Positions 1-9,975 of a stretch of 64,000 nucleotides of DNA are shown piece by piece. The stretch covers positions 5,334,501-5,398,500 of the forward strand of contig OX467089.1 of NCBI GenBank assembly GCA_950106755.1, read 5' to 3'. Under the pieces are notes generated by a model. The model ran no database searches. It worked only from the letters and a program-made list of their open reading frames with translations, and was not told the origin of the DNA. A program made the position numbers and the translations under genes. Within the stretch, counting starts at the first letter, position 1. Each line of letters starts with the position of its first letter. The stretch comes from Climacium dendroides (lineage: Eukaryota; Streptophyta; Bryopsida; Hypnales; Climaciaceae).

Positions 1-51
1 AAATCTAATTTTTCTACAAATATCTATTATTATAATTTGTATTTACACAAT

Positions 52-124
52 ATATTGTAAATGTCTCCTATTGTATTATTGTGTAAAATATTGTAAATGT
101 CTCCTATTGTATTATTGTGTAAAA
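52..124. repeat. 36-bp tandem duplication, AT-rich
   Basis: Two adjacent copies of a unit of about 36 bases containing TGTAAATGTCTCCTATTG stand side by side. A third copy in reverse orientation lies near 795-835 (read TTACACAATAATACAATAGA on the plus strand), so the 750 bases between are framed by an inverted repeat. The region belongs to the decayed Helitron or to something inserted in it. No coding function is seen. Confidence 0.7.
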
Positions 125-1531
125 TATCTATTATTTTTCTACAAATCTAATTTTTCTACAAATCTTTGCATATTTGCATATTCTCAAAGAAAAGTGATAA
201 ATTTTATAATTGGATTGCATCCAAAAATGCATGCATTGGAATATCTTTCCATTGGCTATAAAATAATGCAACAAAATGGCCCTACCATATTTATTAATAT
301 AGTAGGTTGTTTCAATCGAGACAATGAAATAATGATAAACACCAAAAGAATGCAATTGGATGGAAGGGAATGTTGCCAAAGCATGCATGACCCCCAAACA
401 TGTAGAGTTTAAAACAAACTCTTAACTTTTTCATCCACTTAATTCAGGTGTAAATATATGTAGGAATCTCCATGGCAATGTCAAACAAAAATCTCATGAT
501 AAATTATATTTTTTATTGTTCCCACGACATTTGAATTGTCATTACTAATTTTAATGTTTGTAGGATGTCTACCACGAGATATAGCCACATATAACTGACC
601 ATCGCTAAATATTTCATTTCGAAGGTAAATGCTAATTCAATCATATGATTAACCTTATGATTTATTGATTGTCATAGTAAAAGTACCAGTAATAGGAAAT
701 TGTCTTCAACAAAGTGTAAATAGTAAGTGGCTATCATTGCAATGATGTGTAATTCTTAGAATCAACACTTCTTGACCACGATCGCATCCTTTCACAATTT
801 TACACAATAATACAATAGAAGACATTTACAAAATATGCAAATAACTACCATTACAAAAATCCTTTATTGAATTCAAATTCCTTAGCAACATGACATGTTG
901 ACTACATTTTAAATTTAATTGGTGAGGAGGCAAACTGCTAAGTTTTAACAATTTAAAAACTCTACCGGATAATGATGGGCATATTCATCACTTTCATGTA
1001 TAAAATTAGCACTAAAACATTAATGCACATCACCAGGCATGTAATCGGTAATTTTTTGATTGATTTCTTGAGCATCATCATTTCACACAACCAAAATGAC
1101 ATGTTCAAAGAAGTCAACCAGATTATCAAAAATGACATCAATGAAACCATCTAAAGAGTTTCCAACCGCAACCATTCATAACAATAAATTTACCTCTAAA
1201 CTGATTTTGCCTTTACCAATATTTAAGAAAAATCGTTGAAAGTTTAGTTGACTTTGCAAATGCATATTTGTTATTAAATAAAAATGTTGCATTAATGAAA
1301 ACAAATATGAACGTTGTAAGCAAGCCTCAACAATTTGTTGGCAACCTCTACATACAACAATGAGCAAAGTTTGACGAAAGTCACCACCATATAAAACTAT
1401 AACTTCACCGTTTTACCGTTTATACAATTTAAACCATGAATATCTCACAAAGATTTATCTATAGCTTCTATTATAAATTGATGTTCAGCACAACTTTCAT
1501 CAAATACAATCAATTGCACTTCACATAAACT

Positions 1532-1747
1532 TTAAGCCAACAACGATTGGACACTAATATTATAAGTTGAAGCCTCACGTAATTGTAATGGAATGGCAAA
1601 AGAGGAATGTATCGTTTGTTCTTTGTGCAAAAGGCAAGCGGCTATTCCACTTGTTGCCATTGCCGTACATTTGACACTACGACCACGAAGATAACTTAAT
1701 ATGGTATTGTACCCAAAAGTTTTGTCAATTCTACTAGGTCCATTCAT
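1532..1747 (-). pseudogene. PIF1 helicase fragment of the Helitron
   Basis: This 71-residue frame covers the Walker A region and the next conserved block of a PIF1-like DNA helicase. DKTFGYNT, SGIAACLL and HSSFAIPLQL keep the family spacing between nucleotide-binding loop, motif Ia and the H-S-x-F-x-I-P-L signature. The P-loop has lost the glycine run before K-T, so ATP binding would fail. Flanking DNA continues the helicase in other frames with stops. It is a relic of a rolling-circle transposon, not a host PIF1 gene: there is no intron structure, and Rep-side sequence lies directly upstream. Confidence 0.8.
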
Positions 1748-2333
1748 GAAAGAAAAGTTTATCTGGAAGATGGATTTCTAAAATGGTAGAAATTATTGCA
1801 TTGAAAACAATACATTGCTTTTTATTAGGTCTATCCACATCTTTTTCTACAAAATGAATGTTTTGATTATTTAAATCATTGTTGTTATTGGCATCACCAC
1901 CAATATCAACAATATTTGAATAACCAAATTCATTCAAATCTTGAATGTTAAAAAAATCTACAACGTGTTTATCTGAAGATGACAAATATTGTTAATAGAT
2001 AAAATGACTTTAGAATAGCGATATGGATCATCGTGCCAATTATCAATTAAAATGTTTTTTAAGTAAGTTAAGAAGATTCAACAATTGTTCAAATACAAGA
2101 AGTGTTGCAAACAAATGTCGAATCTGTTTAAGCAAAACAATGAGGGATGTTTTTTGAAGACAATTGTTTCATTCAACATCATCTTGTAAAAGCCCTCTTG
2201 CAATATAAGTAGCTTTATACATTGGATGAACAATATCTTGAAAAAAATAGGTCATTAAATGAGGTTGATGCTTCAATATGAATCAACAACAAATGCAAGT
2301 AAAATAATTCAATACCTATGGGAATTATATTTA

Positions 2334-2777
2334 TCATATCAAAATTTCTTCTTTCCACACGTGCTTCTTCACATTCCACTTATAGTAGAGTGAAAAATTC
2401 ATATATCGAAAAAGCATGTGATTGCCTTGATTGTTAAAAGTAATCAAAGTACAAATACAACGATTGAGTTCAAAAAACTTCATAAATTTAGTCTCAATAT
2501 TTTGATCAATTACCAATTGCAAACATGTATCTTTGTAAAAGATGACATACTGCTGATTGGGAAGATAAACTAGTAAACGACAAATACTATGACTCTTGTT
2601 GTTGATCTCAAAACCAAAGAGTCTCCAACATGCTTCTTGAACAGCTATATAGTGGCCCTTTAAGAATTCCATAATCTCATCTATTACCTCATTGATTTCT
2701 ACCATATCACAATCTGAACCTTTAAAAATATATTTGTAGAAGTATTTGACAATTTTTACTGAACTGCAAACATCCAC
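2334..2777 (-). pseudogene. Helitron N-terminal (helitron-like) domain fragment
   Basis: An open stretch of 147 codons resembles the helitron_like_N region that precedes the helicase: a V-K-Y-x-Y-K-Y-I-F-K-G block, then E-x-x-E-F-L-K-G-H-Y-I-A-x-x-E-A-C-W-R-L-F, then L-P-N-Q-Q. The catalytic Rep tyrosines would lie upstream and were not found. It ends in a stop well before the helicase fragment at 1747, with a broken linker between. It sits in the same orientation as the PIF1 piece. Confidence 0.8.
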
Positions 2778-2799
2778 ATTAATATGACAGTTAAAAGTA

Positions 2800-3410
2800 A
2801 TGCTCCAATTGCTTTAATTTGGCTTTAATTATATTAATCTCTTGAAATTAAGTTAATTGAAGCTCAAATTTCACTCAATTTGTTCAAATGAAGCTCAAAT
2901 TATTCACATTAGATCAAATTAGGTCAAATTACTCACATTAAGCTTAAATTAGGTCAAAGTGCTCTAAGAATGATTCAATTGCTCCAATTTGGCTTTGATT
3001 ACATCAATATCTTGAGATTAAATTAATTGAAGCTCAAATTACATTCAAATTGTTCAAATGAAGCTTAAATTGCTCATATTAGGTTAAATTACTCCAAGAT
3101 GCTCCAAGGATGCTCCAAGGATGCTCCAAGAATGCTCCAAGGATGCTCCAAGAATGCTCCAAGAATGCTCCAAGGATGCTCCAAGAATGCTCCAAGGATG
3201 CTCCAAGAATGCTCCAAGGATGCTCCAAGAATGCTCCAAGGATGCTCCAAGGATGCTCCAAGGATGCTCCAAGAATGCTCCAAGGATGCTCCAAGAATGC
3301 TCCAAGGATGCTCCAAGGATGCTCCAAGAATGCTCCAATTACATCAATTTTTTGAAATTAGATTAGATTAAAGTTTAAATTACACTCAAATTATTTAAAT
3401 GAAACTCAAT
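2800..3410. repeat. Diverged tandem copies around the minisatellite
   Basis: A unit with the frame CAATTTGGCTTTAATTA, then TCTTGAAATTAA, then GAAGCTCAAATT and GTTCAAATGAAGCTCAAATT appears at about 2803-2945, again at 2975-3090, and in altered form at 3338-3410. The 11-bp minisatellite has expanded between the second and third copies. The unit contains the word GCTCCAA, which is the likely seed of the minisatellite. Confidence 0.65.
3099..3338. repeat. 11-bp minisatellite, about 22 copies of ATGCTCCAAGR
   Basis: Twenty-one full units and one 9-base partial unit follow each other without a gap. Within the units only the last base varies (G or A); the other ten positions are identical in every copy. 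Because the period is not a multiple of three and has no stop in most frames, several false open frames of about 75-90 codons appear on both strands (for example MLQGCSKDAPR repeats). These are not genes. Confidence 0.98.
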
Positions 3411-3744
3411 GTTCAAATCACCATTCTATACATGAATTCAAGTTTGCTCAAAACAAATGTAAAGAAAATACCTTGGAGGTATTGTTGAGCTCAATAACAC
3501 CAACACTTGATAAATTTCTTCACTCACAAACAATGGTGACCAAAATTAAAGAATTGAAATACAAATTTGTCAAGTTGTAAAGACTTAGTTGTAGAATCTA
3601 AAATTGCTTCAATTTAACAAATCTTTAAATCATTTAATAAGAAGAAAAAAACATTAGAATTGAGAACATTCAAAGCTTCAACATTCAAATCATAAAACTG
3701 TGGAAGTAAAATGAAGTGTGAAGTCAAGAAATATGAAACCTCTG

Positions 3745-3896
3745 CACCTTTGTAATATCACGTTTTTATACTATGTGATATTACAAAGGTGAAATGGCCG
3801 TTGGAATTCTATAATATCACATTGTGTAAAAATGTGACATTATAGAGGGATTGGACGTCTGTAATATCACACAGTGTAAAAATGTGATATTACAGA
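3745..3896. repeat. Three consecutive hairpins built on TGTAATATCAC
   Basis: Hairpin 1 has perfect 17-base arms (3745-3761 and 3775-3791, loop 13). Hairpin 2 has 15-base arms with one mismatch (3808-3822 and 3832-3846). Hairpin 3 has perfect 14-base arms (3858-3871 and 3883-3896). All arms contain TAATATCAC or its complement. They look like three amplified copies of one small palindrome. No coding sequence is near. Confidence 0.9.
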
Positions 3897-3899
3897 AGG

Positions 3900-4706
3900 C
3901 TTTGTGATTTTAGTAATATGATGATGTGTGGGAAAAATTTCAAAAACTTTGGCCATGTAGATTGCAAAATACTTGCATTCAAAGTAAAGAAAACAAGAAT
4001 TTTTTACACCTTGATCGACTAGATTTTTTGGCTTTGAATCTTCTTAACTTAAAACTTTTGTTTTGTTGATTTTGATTTTTTGATTTTTTATATTAAAGAA
4101 TTGAGTTCAAAATCTTAAAAAAAAAATCAACAAAAAAAAATTTAATTTTCACTCATTAAAAAATTATTAAATAGAATTAAATTCAAGATTGAAAGGATAA
4201 CTAAACCATTAATAGCTTTCTGATGGAATTGAAATACAATAATCACAATGGTGAGATTGTTCTAGCAAACAAATTTAACCTTGCATAACAATTTTTTTTT
4301 AAATTGTAAAAATTGCATTCAAAAATGAATTCTATAAGTTATTTTTTTAAGAAGATACTTAGATTGCCCCCAAAATAAGATTGTCCATAACTTTCTCATC
4401 ACTAGTCCAAATAGAATGAATTAGAGTTTCAAATGTAGATAAAAACATAATCTTTGAAGGAAAAATTTTAAAATTTTAAAATTTAACTTCTTGTGACTTT
4501 TTTTGGGCTACCCCTCAAACTACTTTTTGGACTTATAACTTTTGTTCTTGGGCAGCAATTGAAATTAAAATTATATTTCCAGAAAACTAGTATGATTTCC
4601 TATCTTCAAAAAAATTTCAAAAAATAATGTCAAAAATTGAGATCACATGAGCCTACCTCAAATTCCAAAAGTCCTCCTATAGAGACTTTGGAACTTTAGG
4701 GATTAT
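3900..4706. mobile_element. TTAA-family non-autonomous element, copy 1 (left end unclear)
   Basis: The right end reads GGAACTTTAGGGATTAT, matching the right ends of the copies at 17340-17923 and 23326-24252, except that the boundary TTAA is TTAT here. Inside are words shared with the other copies (CATAACTTTCTCATCACTAG, CAAATAGAATGA, and GGTGAGATTGTTCTAGCAAAC, which is reversed in the copy at 16114-17038). No open frame of note is present. The left boundary may include the three hairpins just upstream. Confidence 0.6.
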
Positions 4707-6106
4707 GAAAAAAATGAGAAAATTCAAATCAAGTACAAAATATACTCAAAAAATCTGAATTTTCCACAGTGGCGGGGTATTGTAGTTTATAACATTATGG
4801 TATAAACCAAAGTTACAATGTCACTTTAAAAATATAAAATCAACAAACCATGGTTGTAGGCTCAAAGTTTATATTGCTATAATATATTAAAAATTAAAAA
4901 TGTTTCAGAATTTTCAATTGAAGTAGAAATTGCACTTGATAAGTTTTATTGCATTAGTTAGACTCAAATCCAAAAAATATCATATTTTTTTAAGCTAAAA
5001 TGGGAAAATGTGATGAGGTGGCTACACTTCCCTAATTCACATTGGATATTTCAGTATTGTCCTAAGGACCCATACTCTATTAATTTAGAATGTCACAACA
5101 TCTCCATTGCACTTATTAGTCATTAGCTTCCAACTCCTTGTAGGGTGTGTGGAGGAAATTTTGCCTCATCCCATGATAACAAGTACAATGGAGATGCCCA
5201 TTTCCATTTGGGGGTCAGATGAATCCAGGTCTAGACCTTCAATTTTGCAAAAGTTGAAAACATTCTTGGACTTTTGGGATCCTAGTCAAGAGCTTGCTTT
5301 CAAAATTGTTTGTCACATCAAGATTTTAGAGGGGTTTTTTTCTCTTTGTTGCTTATGGTCAACCTTCGTAGGCCTCCACTTCTAGACTTCCTCTGCTAAG
5401 GCCATTTTGTGGTGCTTGGATGACAATCCAATGAGCTGTAAAGCTATTAGAAGCATTTTTTCATCTCCATTTTCCTTGTTGACCTTTTATGTTGGGTTAT
5501 GAAGAGTATCAAATTGAGTTTGTACTCTTGTGAGTGTTTCTTTTCAAATAAATGGAAAGTTAGTAAAAAGAATAAACCACAAAATATGTTATTTTAATTA
5601 GTATATTTCAAGAAATTGTCACTCTTTGCTCTAAATCTGAAATTCCTTCAAAAAATGATACTTTTTGAGTTTGATCCCAACTAATAAAACAAAGATCATC
5701 TACTCTAGTTTCTACTCCAATTTGAATTTTGAAAAATTCCTAATATTGAATATTTTATTGCAATTTGAACTTTGGATGTATTTTCAATGTCTATTGAATT
5801 CTAATGATAGAATAACATGGAAATTGAGTTTACACTATAATTTTTGTCATTGTAATATACACATTTTTTGAAATATTTTTCTAGTTGATGTGATTTTTCT
5901 TCACTTTTTCTTCAAAAATTCTCAAAAAAATCCATCCCCACAAAAAAAAATCTAAAATTTGAGTGAAATGAAGAAGACATATAATTTCATCTCTGAAAAA
6001 TAAATATAAATTTTTTGTAAATATCTGGTTGCAAAATGGCAACAAACTAAGTGATGGGTAGTGAGGCTTGAAATTAGTAGTCATAGGCCCCTCATTTAGG
6101 GGTTAA
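4707..6106. other. AT-rich spacer ending in an element end
   Basis: No gene is supported here. A 92-codon frame at 5107-5385 has no recognisable domain and no splice context. The sequence ends in CATTTAGGGGTTAA (TTAA at 6103-6106), which looks like the right end of another member of the TTAA-bounded family; its left end was not found. Confidence 0.4.
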
Positions 6107-6154
6107 GCATGTGGGGTGGGATAGGCTGCATTGTACTGCGTAGAGTGTACTAAG

Positions 6155-6465
6155 GTGATGACATCCAAAAGTGTCCCTGTTTCCATTCTTGTACCCTAGA
6201 TTGCCACCAAATTTGTCTTCCAAATGCTTAATTCTAATTTGCTAACACATTTGAAGGACACATATTTAACTCTTATTTGCTAACTGTTGATTTTTGCAGA
6301 TTTCAATTTAGGGTCCACCTATGAAACAATTTCAGTGGTGTAGGGAGCTAGTACTTTGAAAAATCATAGAAATTACATACCACATCTGAAAAATCTATTT
6401 TTTTCTTAATAAATATTCATGATTTTCACTTGCTAATTTACCAAAATTTAGGAAAAAAGGTGCCA
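6155..6465. repeat. Dispersed repeat E, copy 1
   Basis: The stretch shares an ordered series of words with 53095-53400: TTTCCATTCTTGTA, CTTCCAAATG, a line near TAACTCTTATTTGCTAA, GGGAGCTAGTACTTTGAAAA, and ATATTCATGATTTTCACTTGC ending in AAAAAAGGTGCC (a few bases differ in the second copy). It has no coding capacity and no clear ends. Confidence 0.6.
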
Positions 6466-6469
6466 GTTG

Positions 6470-7000
6470 CGGTGCTTGGAGCATCAACCCGCAGCCTTGC
6501 TTACGGCTTGACCAGCATTCCTCAGTTTGCCATGCTGAGGAGATGGGTTAGGGTTCAGGGTGGAGATGCTCTTATGAGGTTGCATATTAACCCTTAAAAG
6601 GAGGTTTGAGCCAGCATTGGTCTACGTTTGCTGTATTCAGGGATTTAGTGAGTGAAATTTAGGAACTGTGGGTTGGACAATATTTGAGCATGGATTCAAA
6701 GAATTTTACAAGATTTTTTGGGAATTATTCTGAGCCATTCTATAGATTTCGTACCTCTGCAAGTGGCGCATCATACATATTCCAACACAAAGGCCTTCAC
6801 TTGTTTTATTTTGTACTCATGCAGGGGTTTCAGACACCGCATTCCTTGACTGTGTGAGGCAGTGAATGAATCTGCGATCCTTAGAATGCATATCGTCTGC
6901 TTGCTCTCAAATGGTGAGTGGGCTTTCCTCTGTTGTTCTGCGCAGATTTTCCTGTGAATCTTGGTTTGTAGATTTCTGCAACATTTACTGCTATTTGTAA
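6470..7000 (+). other. Higher-complexity stretch with an exon-like edge, no protein seen
   Basis: Base composition is less AT-rich than the surroundings. At about 6920 the text CTCAAATG|GTGAGT has a good donor-site form. No reading frame of length or similarity is found on either strand, so this could be the first exon of a non-coding or broken transcript. The sequence supports no more than that. Confidence 0.2.
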
Positions 7001-7932
7001 GGATTTATGCTACGCACTTTGGCTGAGATTTCATCACGTTGTTTTCACTGTGTCAAAGAAGTATGTACGAGTTGTTGTTGACGAATTCTTGAAGTTCTAG
7101 TGTTAGTAGCTGTTTAAGAAAAATTTGCAACCAAGTAGCACCTTGTGAGGCTGCTTGGCGTCCTCTCGATGTTTTAAAATCTCATGATGTTTTCAAAACC
7201 ATGTAAAATGTTGGTTAAGTAGCTGCTGTAAAGATTTTTCATTACATTCTCCATGCTTTTGTTGTTGAATTGGAAAGGAAGCTGCATGTTTAACTAGATG
7301 ACAAATTTTGCCTATGGTAATTAGCAAACAAGAAGACTGCAAGACTTTAGAGGGATGATTAGGGTTTAGGGTGCATTTGGTGCTTGAAGAATGAAGGTTA
7401 TATATGAAAATTAGTGCATGTGGAAGTTTGTTGTTAACACATCCTTCTCTATATTGGGTTTTGAAAAAGGTGATTGGTTAGTTGGGAAGATTGTGAAACA
7501 AAAAATTTGTAAATTAATGTGAGAAATTTTCAATAAAGATAAATTTGTATGAAATGAATTGAAATTTTTCACTATAATAAGTACTTCATAATGTCATGGA
7601 TAATAATATAAGATTTATATTAAAAATTAATTCAGTAGTCTAAATTTAAGTCAAACATATGTTTGACCATTTTGCAATGGATATGGTCTTCTATGGATTA
7701 TTAATCCCTAAATTTTTCACCTTGCTTTGTTGAAAATGAGTCTTCAAATTGAAGGATTTGAAATAGCAAGTGCCACTTTATGAAAATTAGTATGTTTTAC
7801 AATCTAACAAGTGAATGTACAACCTAAATTTTCCATAAATGTGTTGGTAAAGTTTTGTGTACTTACTACTCTTAGATTGTGAGATTGTAATGTCCAAACA
7901 TAGTTTAATTTTTTTTAAGGGTACAACTAGTC
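7001..7932. other. AT-rich spacer
   Basis: No gene, RNA or repeat structure could be supported in this stretch. Confidence 0.4.
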
Positions 7933-8084
7933 TTAATCCATTAAGGACCAGGTTGATGACAAGAAATGAAAAACTGGCTGAAATTGACATGTTTTCATTA
8001 GTATCCACTTTGGCTACTAATGAAAACATGTCAATTTCAACCACTTTTTCACTCCATTCATCGACCTGGTCCTTAATGGGTTAA
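7933..8084. mobile_element. 152-bp foldback MITE bounded by TTAA
   Basis: Both edges are TTAA (7933-7936 and 8081-8084). The left terminus reads TCCATTAAGGACCAGGT; the right terminus, reversed, reads CCCATTAAGGACCAGGT. The symmetry continues almost to the centre, where GAAATTGACATGTTTTCATT is mirrored by AATGAAAACATGTCAATTTC. The loop is about 20 bases. The start of the terminal repeat resembles the ends of the larger TTAA-bounded elements in this window. Two overlapping open frames on opposite strands are by-products of the palindrome. Confidence 0.92.
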
Positions 8085-9975
8085 TTTGGCAGTTTGAAAA
8101 TCCATATCTTTTCTAAACATTAATATATTAATGTCCAAAATTTTTAACAATGAGAAACTCAATGATGTATAAGAAGTAGAGTTTAGGATCAAAAGTCATA
8201 GTAAAGTATTAGATACTAAAAAAATGAAATTAGAAAAAAATACAATTTTATATACTAAATGAAAAATACCTCTAAGAATAATTCATTTTGTATTGGGCCT
8301 AATGAAGTTGACCAAAGGCTACAGTATAATTGTTTGTTTCAACTAGGAACATGATCATTACAAGTAAAAGTTTAGATATTTTTTTAATTCAAATTATTAT
8401 AATTGTATATAAGGTTTGTACACCTTATTGTGCCACATTTCTAATTGCATCAACTATTTATTGATGGAAAAAAGTTATAAACAAAAAACCACTTGTTGAA
8501 GGCCAAGGGGACAAAAAAGAAGGACAAGTGTTTTTTGCAATCACCTCAGTATGAATAGATTGGCACTTTATGTTTTCGACTTTGAAAAATTCATAGAATA
8601 TTGTGTGTGTATTAGAAAATTATGAAACAACTTGGATTTGGTTTGCTCTTAAAGATCTTAATATTTTTACTAAAAAATCATCATTTTGACCACCAAGCTC
8701 TCTAGGGCTTGAAGAAGTGGCGGTTTTAGGTGCAAGTCCTTTAAACAATTGTTCCCTAGACAAGTTAGTCAACAACAAAACTTTTAAAGTATTTGAAAAA
8801 TAAATATTGTATATGGGCTACACAAGAAGAAAAAGCTATAATATATTTTAAAGTTGAATACGATAAATTTTTTTATTTGCAATTGTAGATAATGCTTCTC
8901 ATATAGACTACTCTAAGATTGCAAATTTAGCTAGAAGGGTATTACTGACAACCTTCCAAATCAAGTTTAGTCTTTTATATTTGGATGTTTTGACTTTTTG
9001 TGCTTGTATTCCTAAACCAATCAACCTTCAATTGGTGGTAGACATTCCTATCCCACTGACACTTGCACTTGGAATAATGTTCAATTAAATCCCATAAAAA
9101 CAAATCTATATTGGAATAATGTGGAGTCAATTATCTAAAATCCATTATTCAATTCTCCATACCTTCACTATAGTAGACATTAACAAGACCACACACAAAA
9201 GAAGTAAAAGAAGTCATGGAGTTTGGAATACAAGTCATAGAAACTATATAAAGTGAACAATTGTTACAAAGAGATTCTCTAATTGCTTTGTTGTAGTATA
9301 CTTTAAATCATATATGACATGAAAGACTAGGGTCTATTAGTAAGTAGTTCTTGGATTTTCATTGGCACAAGTATCAATAATAAGACAATTTATGCAAAAG
9401 CAATGGACTTGTTGGCATCATTGAAGTAGACATATGGACTATTTGGAAAGCTATAGAGGTATAGTTGTGAAGACAAATTATTATTTTCTTTTTTGCTATA
9501 AAAATTGTAACTCCAAATTGATCCAATTTTTGAAAATTAAATTTACAAAACAAGTTTCCTTCATATGTTGTGGTAAAACAATAAACATGGAATGATGAAT
9601 AAAAATATGCATAAAAATGAGAGCAACTTGTTGGTTTTGTACCAATGACTTGGAAGAATCCCAAGTTAAGGTCTACTAAAGCAATAAAAATGAAATAATA
9701 TATCAATTGAGTTTTAAAATTGTTTATTACTAATAGAAACCTATCAAAACTTCAAGAAAATTTTCTAGTACACTTCAATTGGATTTTCTACTATACAATC
9801 TTTGTTATAAAAAAAAAATTCATGTATGCTACAGTTGGATTTTCCATATTGAATTGTTTTTAGCATTTCTGAAGTAGTGGACATTTCAAAATTCCATATG
9901 TTCTAGATAGCTACATAGTGACTACAAAATGGCACAAATAGTCACATGATCGAAAATTGGGAATCAACACTACCG
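8085..9975. other. AT-rich spacer downstream of the GH3 gene
   Basis: No coding region is recognised. A 110-codon frame on the minus strand at 9706-9374 has low-complexity composition and no known motif. The 3' untranslated end of the GH3 gene must lie in the last few hundred bases; a possible AATAAA signal on the minus strand is at about 9722-9728. Confidence 0.35.

Larger units (their letters stand above)
540..2790 (-). mobile_element. Decayed Helitron (Rep/PIF1-type helicase remnant)
   Basis: Read on the minus strand, three pieces line up in the order expected of a plant Helitron RepHel protein. At 2777-2334 a 147-residue frame contains KIVKYFYKYIFKG, EACWRLFGFEI and LLVYLPNQQ, which match the Helitron N-terminal/replication region. 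At 1747-1532 a frame has GPSRIDKTFGYNTILSYLRG followed by AMATSGIAACLL and HSSFAIPL, the start of the PIF1 helicase domain. The Walker A glycine run is mutated (SRIDKT where GGTGKT is expected). Near 605-560 the translation GQLYVAISRGR matches the terminal PIF1 motif. Stops and frameshifts lie between the pieces, so it cannot make a working protein. Termini (5' TC, 3' CTRR hairpin) were not located. Confidence 0.85.

Noticed and set aside
3099..3338. CRISPR-like array
   Set aside because: Units are contiguous with no spacers, and the DNA is plant nuclear; it is a minisatellite.
3079..3371. Six open frames of 75-90 codons with MLQGCSKDAPR-type repeats on both strands
   Set aside because: They are products of an 11-base tandem repeat without stops; no start context, splice signal or similarity.
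5107..5385. 92-codon frame in the AT-rich spacer
   Set aside because: No domain, no neighbouring exon and no leader or splice signals.
9374..9706. 110-codon minus-strand frame
   Set aside because: Composition is that of AT-rich spacer (F, I, Y, S rich); no motif could be named.
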